From NCBI GenBank assembly GCA_021904315.1, contig CM038918.1, positions 8,509,349-8,573,348 on the forward strand: a stretch of 64,000 nt of DNA, written 5' to 3'. Made by a program: the position numbers and the translations under genes. How positions within the stretch are numbered: position 1 is the first letter of the stretch; every line of letters begins with the position of its first letter. This document shows positions 10,953 through 21,737 of this stretch, piece by piece. This DNA comes from Sphagnum magellanicum. Taxonomy: Eukaryota; Streptophyta; Sphagnopsida; Sphagnales; Sphagnaceae. Under the pieces are notes generated by a model. That model was not told where the DNA came from and searched no databases. It was given only the letters and a program-made list of their open reading frames with translations.

Positions 10953-12861
10953 TTAGACATAAAGATCCTCATTTGTGACCCACTTGATGTAGCGGTTCAG
11001 TGAGTACTCAACACGTGATTTGCCGTCACTCATTATTTCTGCATCCCAAAAGCTCCCATAGACTCGCTCAAACTCCCATGGCTCCATTTGGCAGGCAATG
11101 TGGCGAGCGTGGCTGGCCGACAGTGGGATATAGTTAGGGTATGAACGCATTATGCTCACCTCTGTCCTTGTCATGACAACCTGCAACTCAATTTCCATAT
11201 TTTAGCACCCCATGATTCACAGACCGTCCATTGGATGTATTAAGTCTGTGGATAAAGACAGTCACATCTCATTGGAGGAGCATGACAGCCTTTACTGTAT
11301 GAAGATCAGACTCTGGTGCCTTTATTGGCAATAGAACATACTGTTGGTTAGTAGAAAGAAGTGACAAACTGGAAGAAATTACCTGTAAAATATCAGCTGT
11401 TAGAATCACACCCTTTCCTGATGCTCCTCCTGTCCAGTGTAGGATTTGACCTCCAGAAAAATGGCCCCCGAGTCGAATCAGTGTGGCACCTTCCAAAATC
11501 CGCAGCTTATCACCATTCCAATATTTGACATTGTTGTGCTCCCACATAACCCATTGCTTGTCACTGTAATGGTTGAATTGTTAATACACCTCAGAAGTAC
11601 CCAGCCCTAAGCTCTTACAAACTGAAAATAGCAGAGCATATTTACTTGACCTGAATCTGAACAAAGCAATTAACCAGATAACAGTTCAACTTGCCATTGA
11701 ATTAACCTGACAACATCCAAAACAACAGAATATACATACAATTGGGTATTGTTGTAGAGAGAAGTTGGATTTAGATTTAACACCCTTTTCTTCTGACTCA
11801 ATCAAACAAAGGGTGTACCAGTCAGAGAAGCAAGTTCAAGTGCAAACCACCAATACTGACACAAATTCCTCTGCACAGAATCTGTATCAATTCAACACTA
11901 AGGGAAAATACATATAAAAATTGCAAAATCAACAAAACAATCTTGATTCTCTCTACAATCCAAACCTTTCATGGATGTATACTGGTACATTGCCAAAAGT
12001 AGCACTCCATACTGCATTTGTGGCATAGTAGTGTGGGTGAGAAATGGCTATTGCTTTCAGGCCTCCAAGCGCATTTATAATGTCCACAGTTGCCTCATCC
12101 AGCAAAGAGATGCAGTCCCATAAGATGTTTCCATCTGGTGTATCCATCCACCCAAGCTCAAATTCATGAGAGACATTCCCAAATGGGTCCTTTGCTTTTA
12201 TTTTTCCAAGAAACTTCTCAGGGCACACAAACAAAGTTTGAAGCACTGAAACATCGGAAGAACAATTGGCTTTCTGTTGCATGCGAAACCCAGGTGGAAT
12301 GGTGTATGGGTAATAATAGATTTGGTCCAATATACACGTGTGCCTCTGCATTCTCAAAGCCCAGTAGAGATACATCCTTTGAATTGCATCTCAACATTTT
12401 GAAACATCTGGGAAAAGACAGTATGAGAAATATGAGTGCCAAAAAAACACATCGTTCAAGAAGAGAACATACGGGAAGTTTGAATAAGGAAGGCTCGTTG
12501 GCCAATTCCCACTTTGGGCTCCGTGGCAAAGCTGTAAAGGCCAGGTTCATGTTTCCTCCACTTGTTTGCAAAATGGCCGTGTGCCTTTAGCTTTGCTAAG
12601 TTGGTCCATTTCTGCCCTTCCCTAATCATCAGTTGACCAAAAAAAAGGTACATCATGCTGGTGCTGTTTAGGAGGCCAAATGTTCCATCAACTCTAGAGA
12701 GAAAATATTGTTAGTCATCTGAAGACAAGCAGTTTTGCTTGAAGTCATCAGAAGATTAGGTTTGAATGGAACCCCAAAAGAATGTACACATTAACATTTA
12801 GCTCTTAATTCTTTGCAATTGGAGTAGTGATTCAAAGACCCAACATGTCTCATTCACATGT

Positions 12862-12896
<35 letters not shown>

Positions 12897-13445
12897 GCAT
12901 ACATGTCAATTTCTGTGATTGATGACTTTATGCACGGCAAAACAAATAGTTGGTAGGTGAGAAATCATGTGGTAGTTCACATTAACTCATGAAAATTTTG
13001 AGAAGATCTGTGGCATTCAGGCCACATTAAGGGAATCTGAGAACTCAGAAACAAAATCAGATGAAACGCAAGAAACAGAAGCTAAGAAATACTAAAAGCC
13101 ACACAAAAAAAGAGACGAGCTTTCACTGGTCAATCTGAACCAGGTTTTACAACCCAAACCGCCAAAACAACGTACCAGAAAGCAACCTTGCAGCTCATGG
13201 TTAGATAGTCATTCTGTAATGGTTAGATATGAAATTCTTTAGGAGAAGAGGAATTAGGGAAACAAAGGAGGGATGTTGAAGAGAGGAGAAAGTGTGATGG
13301 GACTGGTGGATCAGAGAGCCTTTGTTTACCTGGGTAAGAATTGTCGCTCATCCGTGCAAATGGGGCATACTTGTGGGTTTTTTCCTGGGCCAAACTGAAC
13401 ACCACAAATCTTGCATATGAGAGCTTCTTCAGCTCCTCCCTCCAT
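10953..13445 (-). CDS. Metallo-beta-lactamase-fold protein with N-terminal Cys4 knuckle, five exons (280 codons)
   Basis: Exons on the minus strand are 13445-13330, 12621-12473, 12134-11966, 11563-11383 and 11180-10953 (TAA). All four introns are GT-AG and the frame stays open through every junction. The protein starts with a C11-x2-C14 / C27-x2-C30 zinc-knuckle-like segment. The MBL fold follows: residues 89-101 (HGNILWDCISLLD), SHPHYY at 120-125, H143, GGHFSGG at 177-183 and D202. The canonical HxHxDH motif is reduced to H-P-H-Y-Y, as I recall for the Arabidopsis At4g33540-type family, which this matches over nearly its whole length. The substrate is unknown. The gene looks intact, with length typical for the family. 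Confidence 0.9.
12866..12895. repeat. (TATG)n microsatellite in MBL-fold intron 1
   Basis: About seven tandem tatg units lie in the 708-bp first intron (13329-12622) of the MBL-fold gene. Confidence 0.9.
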
Positions 13446-13960
13446 CTAGCTATCTCCCGGTCCGGTCTTGAATCTACAAACCTTGGCAGCTAGCCGGTCT
13501 TCCTTTTCCACTTCCACTCACAAATGGAACTCACACTCAAAGTCCTTGTGTAATCCAGTCTCCTTTTGAAACAAAACTGCCAAATGCACAACACGAAGAA
13601 ATCTCACATTTCCAAACCACCACACAAGCTTTGAATTCTCTCTCTCTCCCTCTCTAGAGTCCTCCTAAGATGTGGAAACCGAACCCACAACTGTACTAAG
13701 TGGGTTTTGGGTCCAGGTAAGGATTTTGCTCCGGTTTTCTGTCCGGTTCCGGGTAACCAGAATTGCAAGACAACAGAACAGGGCACTGCTTAGAATCAGA
13801 CTGTGCTACGAAGCTACTACTACTGGGACCTGCACTCAGCAGATCAGCATTTATACGTGTCTCTTTCCTGGTGCAAATTGCTTTATTGGCTCTGCACTTC
13901 AATGCACTTGCATGGATTGGCTGCAAACCTTTCTAGCACTTTACTAACCTCACTTTTATC
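13446..13960. other. Promoter and 5' flank of the MBL-fold gene
   Basis: This is upstream of the minus-strand MBL-fold start codon. It contains a short CT/GA tract at 13635-13655. GC is higher than in the deserts. Overlapping open frames on both strands show no motifs. Confidence 0.45.
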
Positions 13961-14440
13961 CCATATGCTTTGGCAAATGTTGTCCTCCTTTCACCTATAT
14001 AGCTGGGCCAAAGGGGAAGAAGTCCGTTCTTGGAAAAAAAACCGTACAGTTAGGGGAGCCTCCATCAATTCATTATCTTATTGAGTGATGGGTCAATCGA
14101 ATTGGCTCATTGCAAAAGAAAGAAAGATGAGAAGTCAGGATAAAAACAGTACACCAAAAAAAAAGCCAAAAAGGGGACCAAATTAGTTTTTCTCACCTAA
14201 ATTCGTCCTCAGAGGAGTTTCACCCCCAGTTTTGTATTTGCCTTACCTGCCCCTTCCCTGCTGGGCCTATGTTCTTCATGAAATCAAACCTTTTGTCAGA
14301 ATGAGATCTTGTAAATCTTCTAAACTGATACCCAGTTTCACAAAACTGTACTCAATTTTGCTCACTTTACAACTACACTCAATTGGGGATGAAACAGGGA
14401 TTAGAGGGTCAAACTAGGGCTCAAAAGACAGGGCGAATTT
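13960..14440 (+). repeat. Dispersed repeat family A, longest copy
   Basis: The first half (about 13960-14130) matches 36340-36520: both have a cacctat-tag-gccaaaggg-agcctcc series and then ggctcattgcaaaa or ggttcattgcaaaa. The second half (about 14115-14440) matches 58880-59205, with shared words such as tcttctaaact/tcctctaaact and gatgaaacaggga/gatgaaacaagga and the same order throughout. This copy is the least AT-shifted. No terminal repeat or coding region was recognised, so the class is unknown. Confidence 0.75.
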
Positions 14441-14782
14441 AATGGATAAACTCTATTGTGACGCCCAAAAAAGACTCACTTGTCCACTTTGTAATGCAAC
14501 TGCAAAAGAACACAATAAATCAGCGATGAAACTGAAATTATTGGCCACTGAGGTGAATGAAACTGGCAATTTTTCAACTGCATAACTAAGACCAAAGTTG
14601 GAGTGTAAGTGGCACACACAGATCCCATTGGCAACTAAAAGGAATGGGCACCAAAAGGAACAAATGGAGAAAATTACTAAACCAGATAAACCAGTGTTGG
14701 GCAGGTATTTGATTTTGTTAAAAATTGGGAACTGTGGGTATTCGATTTTGATAACCACAGTTCTGAACCAGCCATCAAAAAC

Positions 14783-14856
14783 TGCTTCCACTGAGAGTTG
14801 AACTCAGGACCTCCCGCTTACTAAACGGGTGCTCTAGCCAACTGAGCTATAGAAGC
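14783..14856 (-). tRNA. tRNA-Thr (anticodon AGU)
   Basis: Read on the minus strand, a complete 74-base cloverleaf forms. The acceptor is GCTTCTA with TGGAAGC, the D stem GCTC/GAGC, the anticodon stem CCCGT/GCGGG with loop TTAGTAA (anticodon AGT in DNA), and the T stem CTGAG/CTCAG with loop TTCAACT. The discriminator base is A. Box A (TAGCTCAGTTGG) and box B (GTTCAACTC) are present, so RNA polymerase III should transcribe it. A T5 terminator follows at once on the minus strand (14781-14777). There is no intron, and no sign of decay. Confidence 0.96.
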
Positions 14857-16356
14857 TGGGAGCCCTCCTCTCTGGCTTCCTGCCATTTCCTCTCGCAATA
14901 TTTTATTTATATCGAACTTGGAAACCCTACTTCCTCTTCTAACGTTATCTGATACCCAGATGCAAATATTAGGGCAAAACTCTAAACCTCTTTTTTTCCC
15001 TTTCTTCCCTTGTCTTCTTGTCTCCTTTGAATGTAGTTCAGCCGGTTCAGATCATCTTTCTTCTCAGAGTAGTTATCTCCAAATGACAAGCATGGCTGTT
15101 CAAAAACCTGGGTTTGCAACACCTTGTTGGTACCATTGCTGAAAACACTGCAGTTTGGCACCACTGCAGCATGCTTCAAATGGAAAGAATTGTTATTAGG
15201 GTTTATGATCTAATTCCTGACCTGACAGTAAATGATCCATTTGTCACAAAAAAACAGACCAACAGTTGTGCATTGTGATGAGCAAACCTTTAATCTCTAA
15301 TCAGGTTGAAGGTGATTGTGCAGAGCATTTGTTTGGATTTTCCCAAGTTTCAGAGGAATTTTTGAAGACTGGGGCAGGAAAAATGTGATGCGCACTGAAT
15401 ACTGGTCCAGAGCATGATATGCATTAAAAGTTTGTCATCTCATGGCTGATGGGTGTCAATAATAAAGAAGAGAATCACAAGGAGAAACCTTGCCTTTGAT
15501 TTTGTTCTTTCAAAGGAATAGTTGAATCATCATTCAAGTGCAAATAATACCCACCTCTTGAGTGAAGATCATGTCTGGGAATCCAATCCTGTGGATCCTG
15601 GCTGCAATCGACTTGAGGATGCAAATTAGGTCAAACTATCTAGGCTATGAATGGATGACCTAGGTCAACACCATAGTCAGAAATCTGCAGGAAGTCTTCA
15701 AAAGTTGGTGAAAGGAAGCAACTCTGATTGTTATATAGCTAATTCAGATCATTAAAACTAGCCTGCCCTATGATCTCTCAGTACACACTTATGTTTATTT
15801 TTACCATGGCAAGAACGTCACTAGAACCATACAATCTAGGACTACACAAAGAAAACAGAAGTGCATGAAGTTCTGGATTACAGAATTCACAAGAGTTCAA
15901 GCCTTCAGAGGTCATCACCAACACCAAATGAGACAGCAGCACACACTCCAGACACAGAAAGAAAACCCAATGTGGTCCTCCTATACAACGTGTCATTTCT
16001 TCCGGATGTGTCAAACTGTGTCGAGCTGACAGTCATTTCTTGCATTTTCTGTCTGGACCCATTTTCTGAACCCAGATTTCTTAAGTCTTTTCTACATATA
16101 CAGTAGCATACAAGAAAGGCTTTTAGAAGATTTCATTCAGTCAAAAAATGGTGACGAGGTGCCCAAGCCCTATTGGCTGAACATTCTACCAGAGAGTGTT
16201 TTTTTCCCAAGTGTGTGTGAAGCTAACAGGAACATTGCTCAGTTTTAGCTCAGGTGAAAAAGAGAAGAGAACAACAGTTTGTAAGAAGTAAATAGACAAG
16301 TGGTGGTGACTCTCAACTCTCCTCTTGATTCCAAAACTTTTTATCTTCCTTTCATT
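14857..16356. other. Intergenic region between tRNA-Thr and the MBD gene
   Basis: About 1.5 kb of moderate GC, including the 3' flank of the minus-strand MBD gene next to 16356. Open frames on both strands are short and without motifs. I see no gene. Confidence 0.5.
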
Positions 16357-19300
16357 TCATGTGCTAATTATACCCACAGGCTGAAGTGAATCCGACAGTG
16401 TGCGAGGTGCTTCTTCTTCCTGTGGTTTTGCTCCAGGTGCAAATGTCACTGAATCATCAACAAGGGCATGGATACCTTGAGGCTGTGGCAGCTCTACAGC
16501 TTTAGACTTCACCTCCTGTCGGTTGTCATTCACAAGTTTGTTGATGTCAACTCCATTTGCTTTTTTATCTTCCTCAGGATGTTCATCAGTCAGAAAATCG
16601 GTGATCTGCTGATTTAGAATCTCCTCAATGGCATTCACCTCAGATATCTGCTCTGTTGCTGTTTGTTCCACTACTGATGACACAGGTACATATGTTCCTG
16701 CAGTCATGTCAACATTTGCTATTAAGTTTTGTTTCCTGTACTAGGTATCAGCAAGGTTCAAAAGAGTAATTCTCATGGCATAGCACACTTATAAAAATCG
16801 GTTTAGCAGTTTGTTTGCTTAACCTTGTACAATCATCAGAGGTTTTCCACCATTTAATTCAAAATGTAGCTAGCATCATTGAGAAACTTGGAATACGTGA
16901 CTCACCTTCCCCATCCACCTCTGCTTTTTCCCCATTCTGTATGGTGAAAGTGCCTACATCTGACTCCAATCTAACCTCAGATGCCAGAGCTGCATGCTGT
17001 TTCTCTTCATGCTTGGAAGTTGGGTCCTCCCCTGTTGCCACTGTTGTTGCCACTGTGGGTGAAACATGTATCTCTGATTCAACAGTTTTAACAGCTCCCT
17101 TATTGACCGAATTTGTGTCAGCCTGTAACACATCACCATTTATTGCAGAGGATAGAACATCTACATCCATTAGTACAGGCTCATCTGCAGCTGCACTGGC
17201 CCCTTTCTCCCCTTCTGTGTTGTTGACAATCTTGTTCTCCACAGAAACTGAAGCTTCTAGTTGCTGGCCATTTACCTTTTCCACATCTGCCTTTTCCTCT
17301 GTTGCTTGAACCTCTCTTGCTTGCTCTGTATCCTTCTTTACATCCTGCATGTCTTCTTCATTTCCAGCTACCGATGCTGCTACAGTTTCTTTGGCTGCAT
17401 GAATAGACAAGAGCACAGAATTAGGAACCCATCACTTAACTGCTTTGTCTTGAGAGCTAAAGGATCTTGCTCAAAATACACCAAAAGCAAAGTGCTCTTT
17501 TGTGTTGCAAAAGGCACATGAGGATCAGATCTCCTTGTGAGGAACAAACTTCCACCTTTTCTGGATGTACATTTGAAGACTCAGATCATAGACCAGTTTA
17601 GAGAGTGAAACCCACTTAACAGGCACAAAAATCCCTGTCACTGCTAAGTCTTCACATTATATTTCACTGATGAAAAGCACGCATTCTCACCTCTGCCTTT
17701 TCTCCCTGTGGCTGCTACAACCGGAGAAACAGTGTCCTTTGCAGTGTCAAAAACTACTCGCTTTGAGCGCTTGGTCACTGGAAGCTCTGCTTTGGCCTCT
17801 AAGCTGTCACTGGATAGTCTTTCATTTGAACTTAATCTTAATGATCGCCTTGGACTCTCACCTATGTTCACAACATCAACAAAAATCAGCATTCACATGT
17901 ACAGTTGATACACACAGGTGCACCTGGAAAGCAGGAGGCCAGACCCCAAGTCAACAAAGAAGGGCAAGTACCACAAGGTTGATGCTGAAAATGATGTGCA
18001 TGTTTCAGTTCCTTCAGTATGGCAGATCACCAAAACATGCTAGACAATAAATATCGTTACCCCCACACTTTTCACTGCAGTTATCAGCAGTAAGAAAAGC
18101 AATAGTAGATCGCACCACACAGATCAAAGCTAGAACATTTCAGCCATATGAGGAGAGTGGCTCAACCCATTTAATGGAAGAAAACTCCATTAAGCACATG
18201 CAGAGTACCTGAGGTCCAGTCAAAGTCAGCAGCAGTAGGACCTCCTGGGTGGCCTTTGAGATACTTTTTCATTTGGCGCTTTGATCTGATCTCTTCACCA
18301 TCAGGTGTAACATAACTCACACCCTTCCCTTTTGGAGTTGACCCACCTATTTTCTTACTGAACTGGATAGGCACAGCTCCAGAAAACCTTTGTCAGGTAC
18401 TAGAGATATTGCACAAGGAACCATATACTTCTGAACATCTCCACAGCCCATACTATTAAAAATCCAAAAAATGTGCCCAAATGATGAGCACTTTCTCAAT
18501 TCACTGTCCTTGAAGTGATTATTTATGCCAGTGCCATATGCCATATGCATCATCCTGTGGAGAAATGGCAAGAATGATAAACAATGACTGCGAGGTAATA
18601 ATATAGGAAATTTAGAAAAGCCCAACATGCAAGAAATTGGAATCCCAGCATAGTGAAAATGAGGTTCTCATTACAGATTTATCATGACTGGAAAGTGGAT
18701 ATAAAACCATGAAACATGAGCAATGATAACTTAGTTTTACTCCAGAGCGCACTGTTCCACTTGGGTAAAATTTTTGGATGGTGACAAAGTTGAATGAAAT
18801 TCAAAGCAAACATGACAATTTTTTTCTATTCAAATGGACGTCCTGGAAAACCTGTAGTTATATACTGTAATCACAGAAAATGTTGAACTCTTATGCATAT
18901 GTAGCAAAACTCTGAACTCAACAAACAGAAGTTGGAGAAAGAGTTATTTATTGCATGTGGTTGAAAAAAGAGACACTGAAACTTGGCAATTTTATGCCCA
19001 AGTTCTGCAAGAAAAGAAGTAGACCTCTCCGAAGAAAAAGGCTATTTCTCTTTTTGGGCTGCCACATAATAATATTATAGCTGCGTTTGTATCATATTTT
19101 CTCTATATTTTAGCATATTTTTCTCCCTTACTGACATGAAAAGGGGCGTGGAATCGATAAAGCAAAAATGCTGAATGGTATTATGCTCTCTGCAAATAAT
19201 TCGTAAGAAAACAATTGTATTACAAGCCCGATGTCTTGTAAATTCTTTTGCGATTAAAGAAAGACTCGGAAAAAAAAAGACAAATTGAAAGAACAGGAAA

Positions 19301-19589
19301 CAGAATTTCCACGGCAAAGCAAGTTGCAAAGATTTTGCAACCGCCTTGAAAGCCAAAGAACTCATCCTGCAAGGTATGAAGAAACAAAGATGTGCAATTT
19401 GGAGGCACAGAAGGTCTTGTATTGACTCGCGTTATTATTGACTGGCATACTCGCTGCAAGGGTTTGTAAGAAACAGACCTTTTTTTTCCAACCGAGCAGG
19501 GGACTTGAAAGATCTTCGAACACAGCTTCCGGGAATGTCGTCCCGGAAGGCGCAATCGACGAGGCTGCCGAAGCCTCCGGACTCGCCAT
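16357..19589 (-). CDS. Methyl-CpG-binding-domain protein, MBD10/11 type, five coding exons (421 codons)
   Basis: Coding exons on the minus strand are 19589-19479, 18362-18209, 17861-17691, 17394-16906 and 16697-16357 (TGA). All introns are GT-AG and all junctions keep frame. The MBD spans about residues 33-90: GWKKKFSKKIGGSTPKGKG, then VSYVTPDGEEIRSKRQMKKY, then LKGHPGGPTAADFDWTSGES. It closely resembles Arabidopsis MBD10/MBD11, including the PRRS tail after the domain. The rest (about 95-421) is acidic, Glu/Val/Ala/Lys-rich and predicted to be disordered, as in that subfamily. The protein should act in the nucleus on chromatin; whether it truly prefers methylated CpG cannot be told from sequence. 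The start is the first ATG in frame before the domain, after a GC-rich leader. Confidence 0.9.
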
Positions 19590-19675
19590 ACGGCCCTGCG
19601 CGCGCCGTCTTCCACTGTCTCCAGAGACTTCAAGAGAGAAAAATGCTTGATGCAGGAAAGCAGGCTGCGGAGTTA

Positions 19676-19928
19676 CTGGAATGTGCACAAACACAAGCAG
19701 TTCAGTACAGCAAACGAAGGAAAATTTAAGAAGAAAACTACTCAAGTCCTACACTAGAATTGACGAAAAATCCTTTAAAGCTACAGCATCGGGAAAAAAC
19801 ACGCGTGATTCAAATATCAAACTATAATTCCTCTTCATTGAAAAGACAAAGACTTTCTTCCCGCACCTCGGCAGATCCTACAGTTGACTAGCAAACAAAA
19901 CAACAACAGAAACAGAAACAATACTCAC
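19676..19928 (-). other. Predicted 5'-UTR intron of the MBD gene
   Basis: On the minus strand a strong donor (AAGA|GTGAGT, GT at 19928-19927) is followed 253 bases later by a pyrimidine-containing acceptor ending TTCCAG at 19677-19676. The coding ATG lies 87 bases further on. A leader intron is common in plant genes. This is inference from splice signals only. Confidence 0.45.
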
Positions 19929-19929
19929 T

Positions 19930-20335
19930 CTTAAATGCGTTCCTTTATGTGGCCGGAACTTCGACATCCAAGAAAGCAAGAAGTGAAGCTTCGCGCAAAA
20001 AACTCCGTGAACAACAAAAACAAGAAACGTGGAGCGGTCAAATCTGAGCCAAAACTACGGCGGCAATTTTTCAAAATTTTCTCAAATGAAACTAGAGCGA
20101 TCAGCGGAACGCCTTTTGACGAGGATAGGCAATGCATCACAATAATATGCCGGGGCCGCGGAGGGGGGGAAGACAACTGCAGGGAGAAGACAAGCGCATA
20201 AGAGAAACTACAACAGAGCTCGCTCGGACAGACAGAAAAAGAAAACTGCAAAGCGAGAAAGAGAAGAAGGGGAGAGAAGCGCGCGGCTGTGTTCGGACTG
20301 TGCGTGACAACCGGGCGGTTTTGCGCCCACATGTT
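19930..20335 (-). promoter_or_regulatory. CpG-rich promoter / first leader exon region of the MBD gene
   Basis: This 400-base stretch is far richer in CpG than the flanks (for example gaagcgcgcggctgtg) and ends abruptly at the desert near 20340. Its place upstream of the predicted leader intron fits the transcription start region. The long open frames here on both strands reflect high GC. Confidence 0.5.
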
Positions 20336-20499
20336 CCTTAAATTTCACCTCATTTGTTGCATTTTTTAGAATTAAAAAAATCAACTTATAAAAGGATTTT
20401 TTTTTCAATTTATTATTATTTCTTAATGTGGGAGTGTTAAGCCTTAAATACTTTCACCTAGTATGAGACAACTTAGGAATGGAGGTTAGGTATTTTAAA

Positions 20500-20600
20500 A
20501 TAATTTTGTGATATCAAAAAAATTTAGATTTTTCACAAAAAAAAAAAGTTACCAAATTTAGTCAAATTTACACTAGGAAAAACAACTTTTTCAAAAAATA
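20500..20600 (+). repeat. Dispersed repeat family B
   Basis: It contains gtcaaatttacactaggaaa. The same word occurs inverted at about 37770-37850 (ttttctagtgtaaatttgac). A diverged plus-strand copy lies at 57940-58060, where ttgtgatatcaaa and the following order of words are shared. Confidence 0.6.
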
Positions 20601-21074
20601 TATTTTTTTTCTCTTTTTTTTTTGGGGTGAAAAACACATTGCTTAGGATATGTTTCAAATACATTCTAATTTGGAATTCCTCAAAGGAATGTTCTATTCC
20701 AAATTAATGTTGTATTCTAATGTTAAGTGATTAGGGTTAGATATCAATAATTCTGTAATGCACAAGAATTTGAAGCTTGTGTTTTACGGAACGTGTTATG
20801 GACATTTGAATTGGATATGAATGAGTTAGTTACCAATAAATTATGTTAAAAATGGAAAAGTTAATCAACATTGTTTGGTGCTATGGGCACATGCTCATGG
20901 TTCTTTCATTGTTTCACATATCACAATGTATAGGGGTGAAGTTGGCATTGCTAGGTGAAGAACTAACATGGCTTCTTGGAAAGCCATATTAGTAGAAATG
21001 CAAAATATAACAAACCCAAGTTAGCAAGCTTCCAATATCACCTACAACTAATTAGAATGGTAGCCATGAGAATT

Positions 21075-21236
21075 GATCTAGTGAATAATTAATAATAAAC
21101 TTAACATAGTATAATTGTGTGGGATCAATGACAAATCCTCTAATTCAATAGTTTTGATCTAGTGAATAATTAATAATAAACATAACATAGTATAATTGTG
21201 TGAGATCAATGACAAATCCTACAATTCAATAGTTTT
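21075..21236. repeat. Tandem duplication, 2 x 81 bp
   Basis: gatctagtgaataattaata starts at 21075 and again at 21156. The copies differ at about four positions, so the duplication is recent compared with the surrounding decay. Confidence 0.92.
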
Positions 21237-21289
21237 GTTAACCTCAAGAGACCAACCACTTATACCAAAAGGAACACCTAGTGGTACAT

Positions 21290-21415
21290 GGGCAAGGCCT
21301 GAAACTATATATTGTAACCTAGGGTTAGTTTCCACATTGACAAAATCAATAAATTTTTTTTCAAAAAATGAATTTTTAAAATTTTTATATCATCTATTAT
21401 AATGTTGTGATATGA
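21290..21415 (+). repeat. Dispersed repeat family C, copy 1
   Basis: Matches 38110-38290 in the same orientation. Both have acattgacaaaat, an A/T-rich middle, then tatcayctaytataatrttgtgatatg. The class is unknown. Confidence 0.65.
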
Positions 21416-21487
21416 GGAGTGAAATTATTTGGAGTTTTATCCTATGATAATTATGATGATTTTCAACATGTCAACTTCATGTTTTCA

Positions 21488-21737
21488 CAAATTTTCATTT
21501 CAGTATTTTGAGGATTATTTAATGATGAAACTAACTTTAGGGTAAGGTAATTTGGAATGCCCATCCTAAATTCAATATCCTAAATAACATTCATCACACC
21601 CATTATATAGTTCAAATTTTCATTTCACTATTTTGAGGATTATTTAATGATGAAACTAACCTTAGGGTAAGGTAATTTGGAATGCCCATCTTAAATTCAA
21701 TATCCTAAATAACATTCATCACACCCATTCTATAGTT
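21488..21737. repeat. Tandem duplication, 2 x 125 bp
   Basis: caaattttcatttca starts at 21488 and at 21613. The 125-bp copies differ at about five positions over their length. It lies only 250 bp from the 81-bp duplication. Confidence 0.92.

Noticed and set aside
19931-20332. A 133-codon minus-strand frame before the MBD gene
   Set aside because: GC-rich leader region; no homology, and a strong splice donor interrupts it near 19928.
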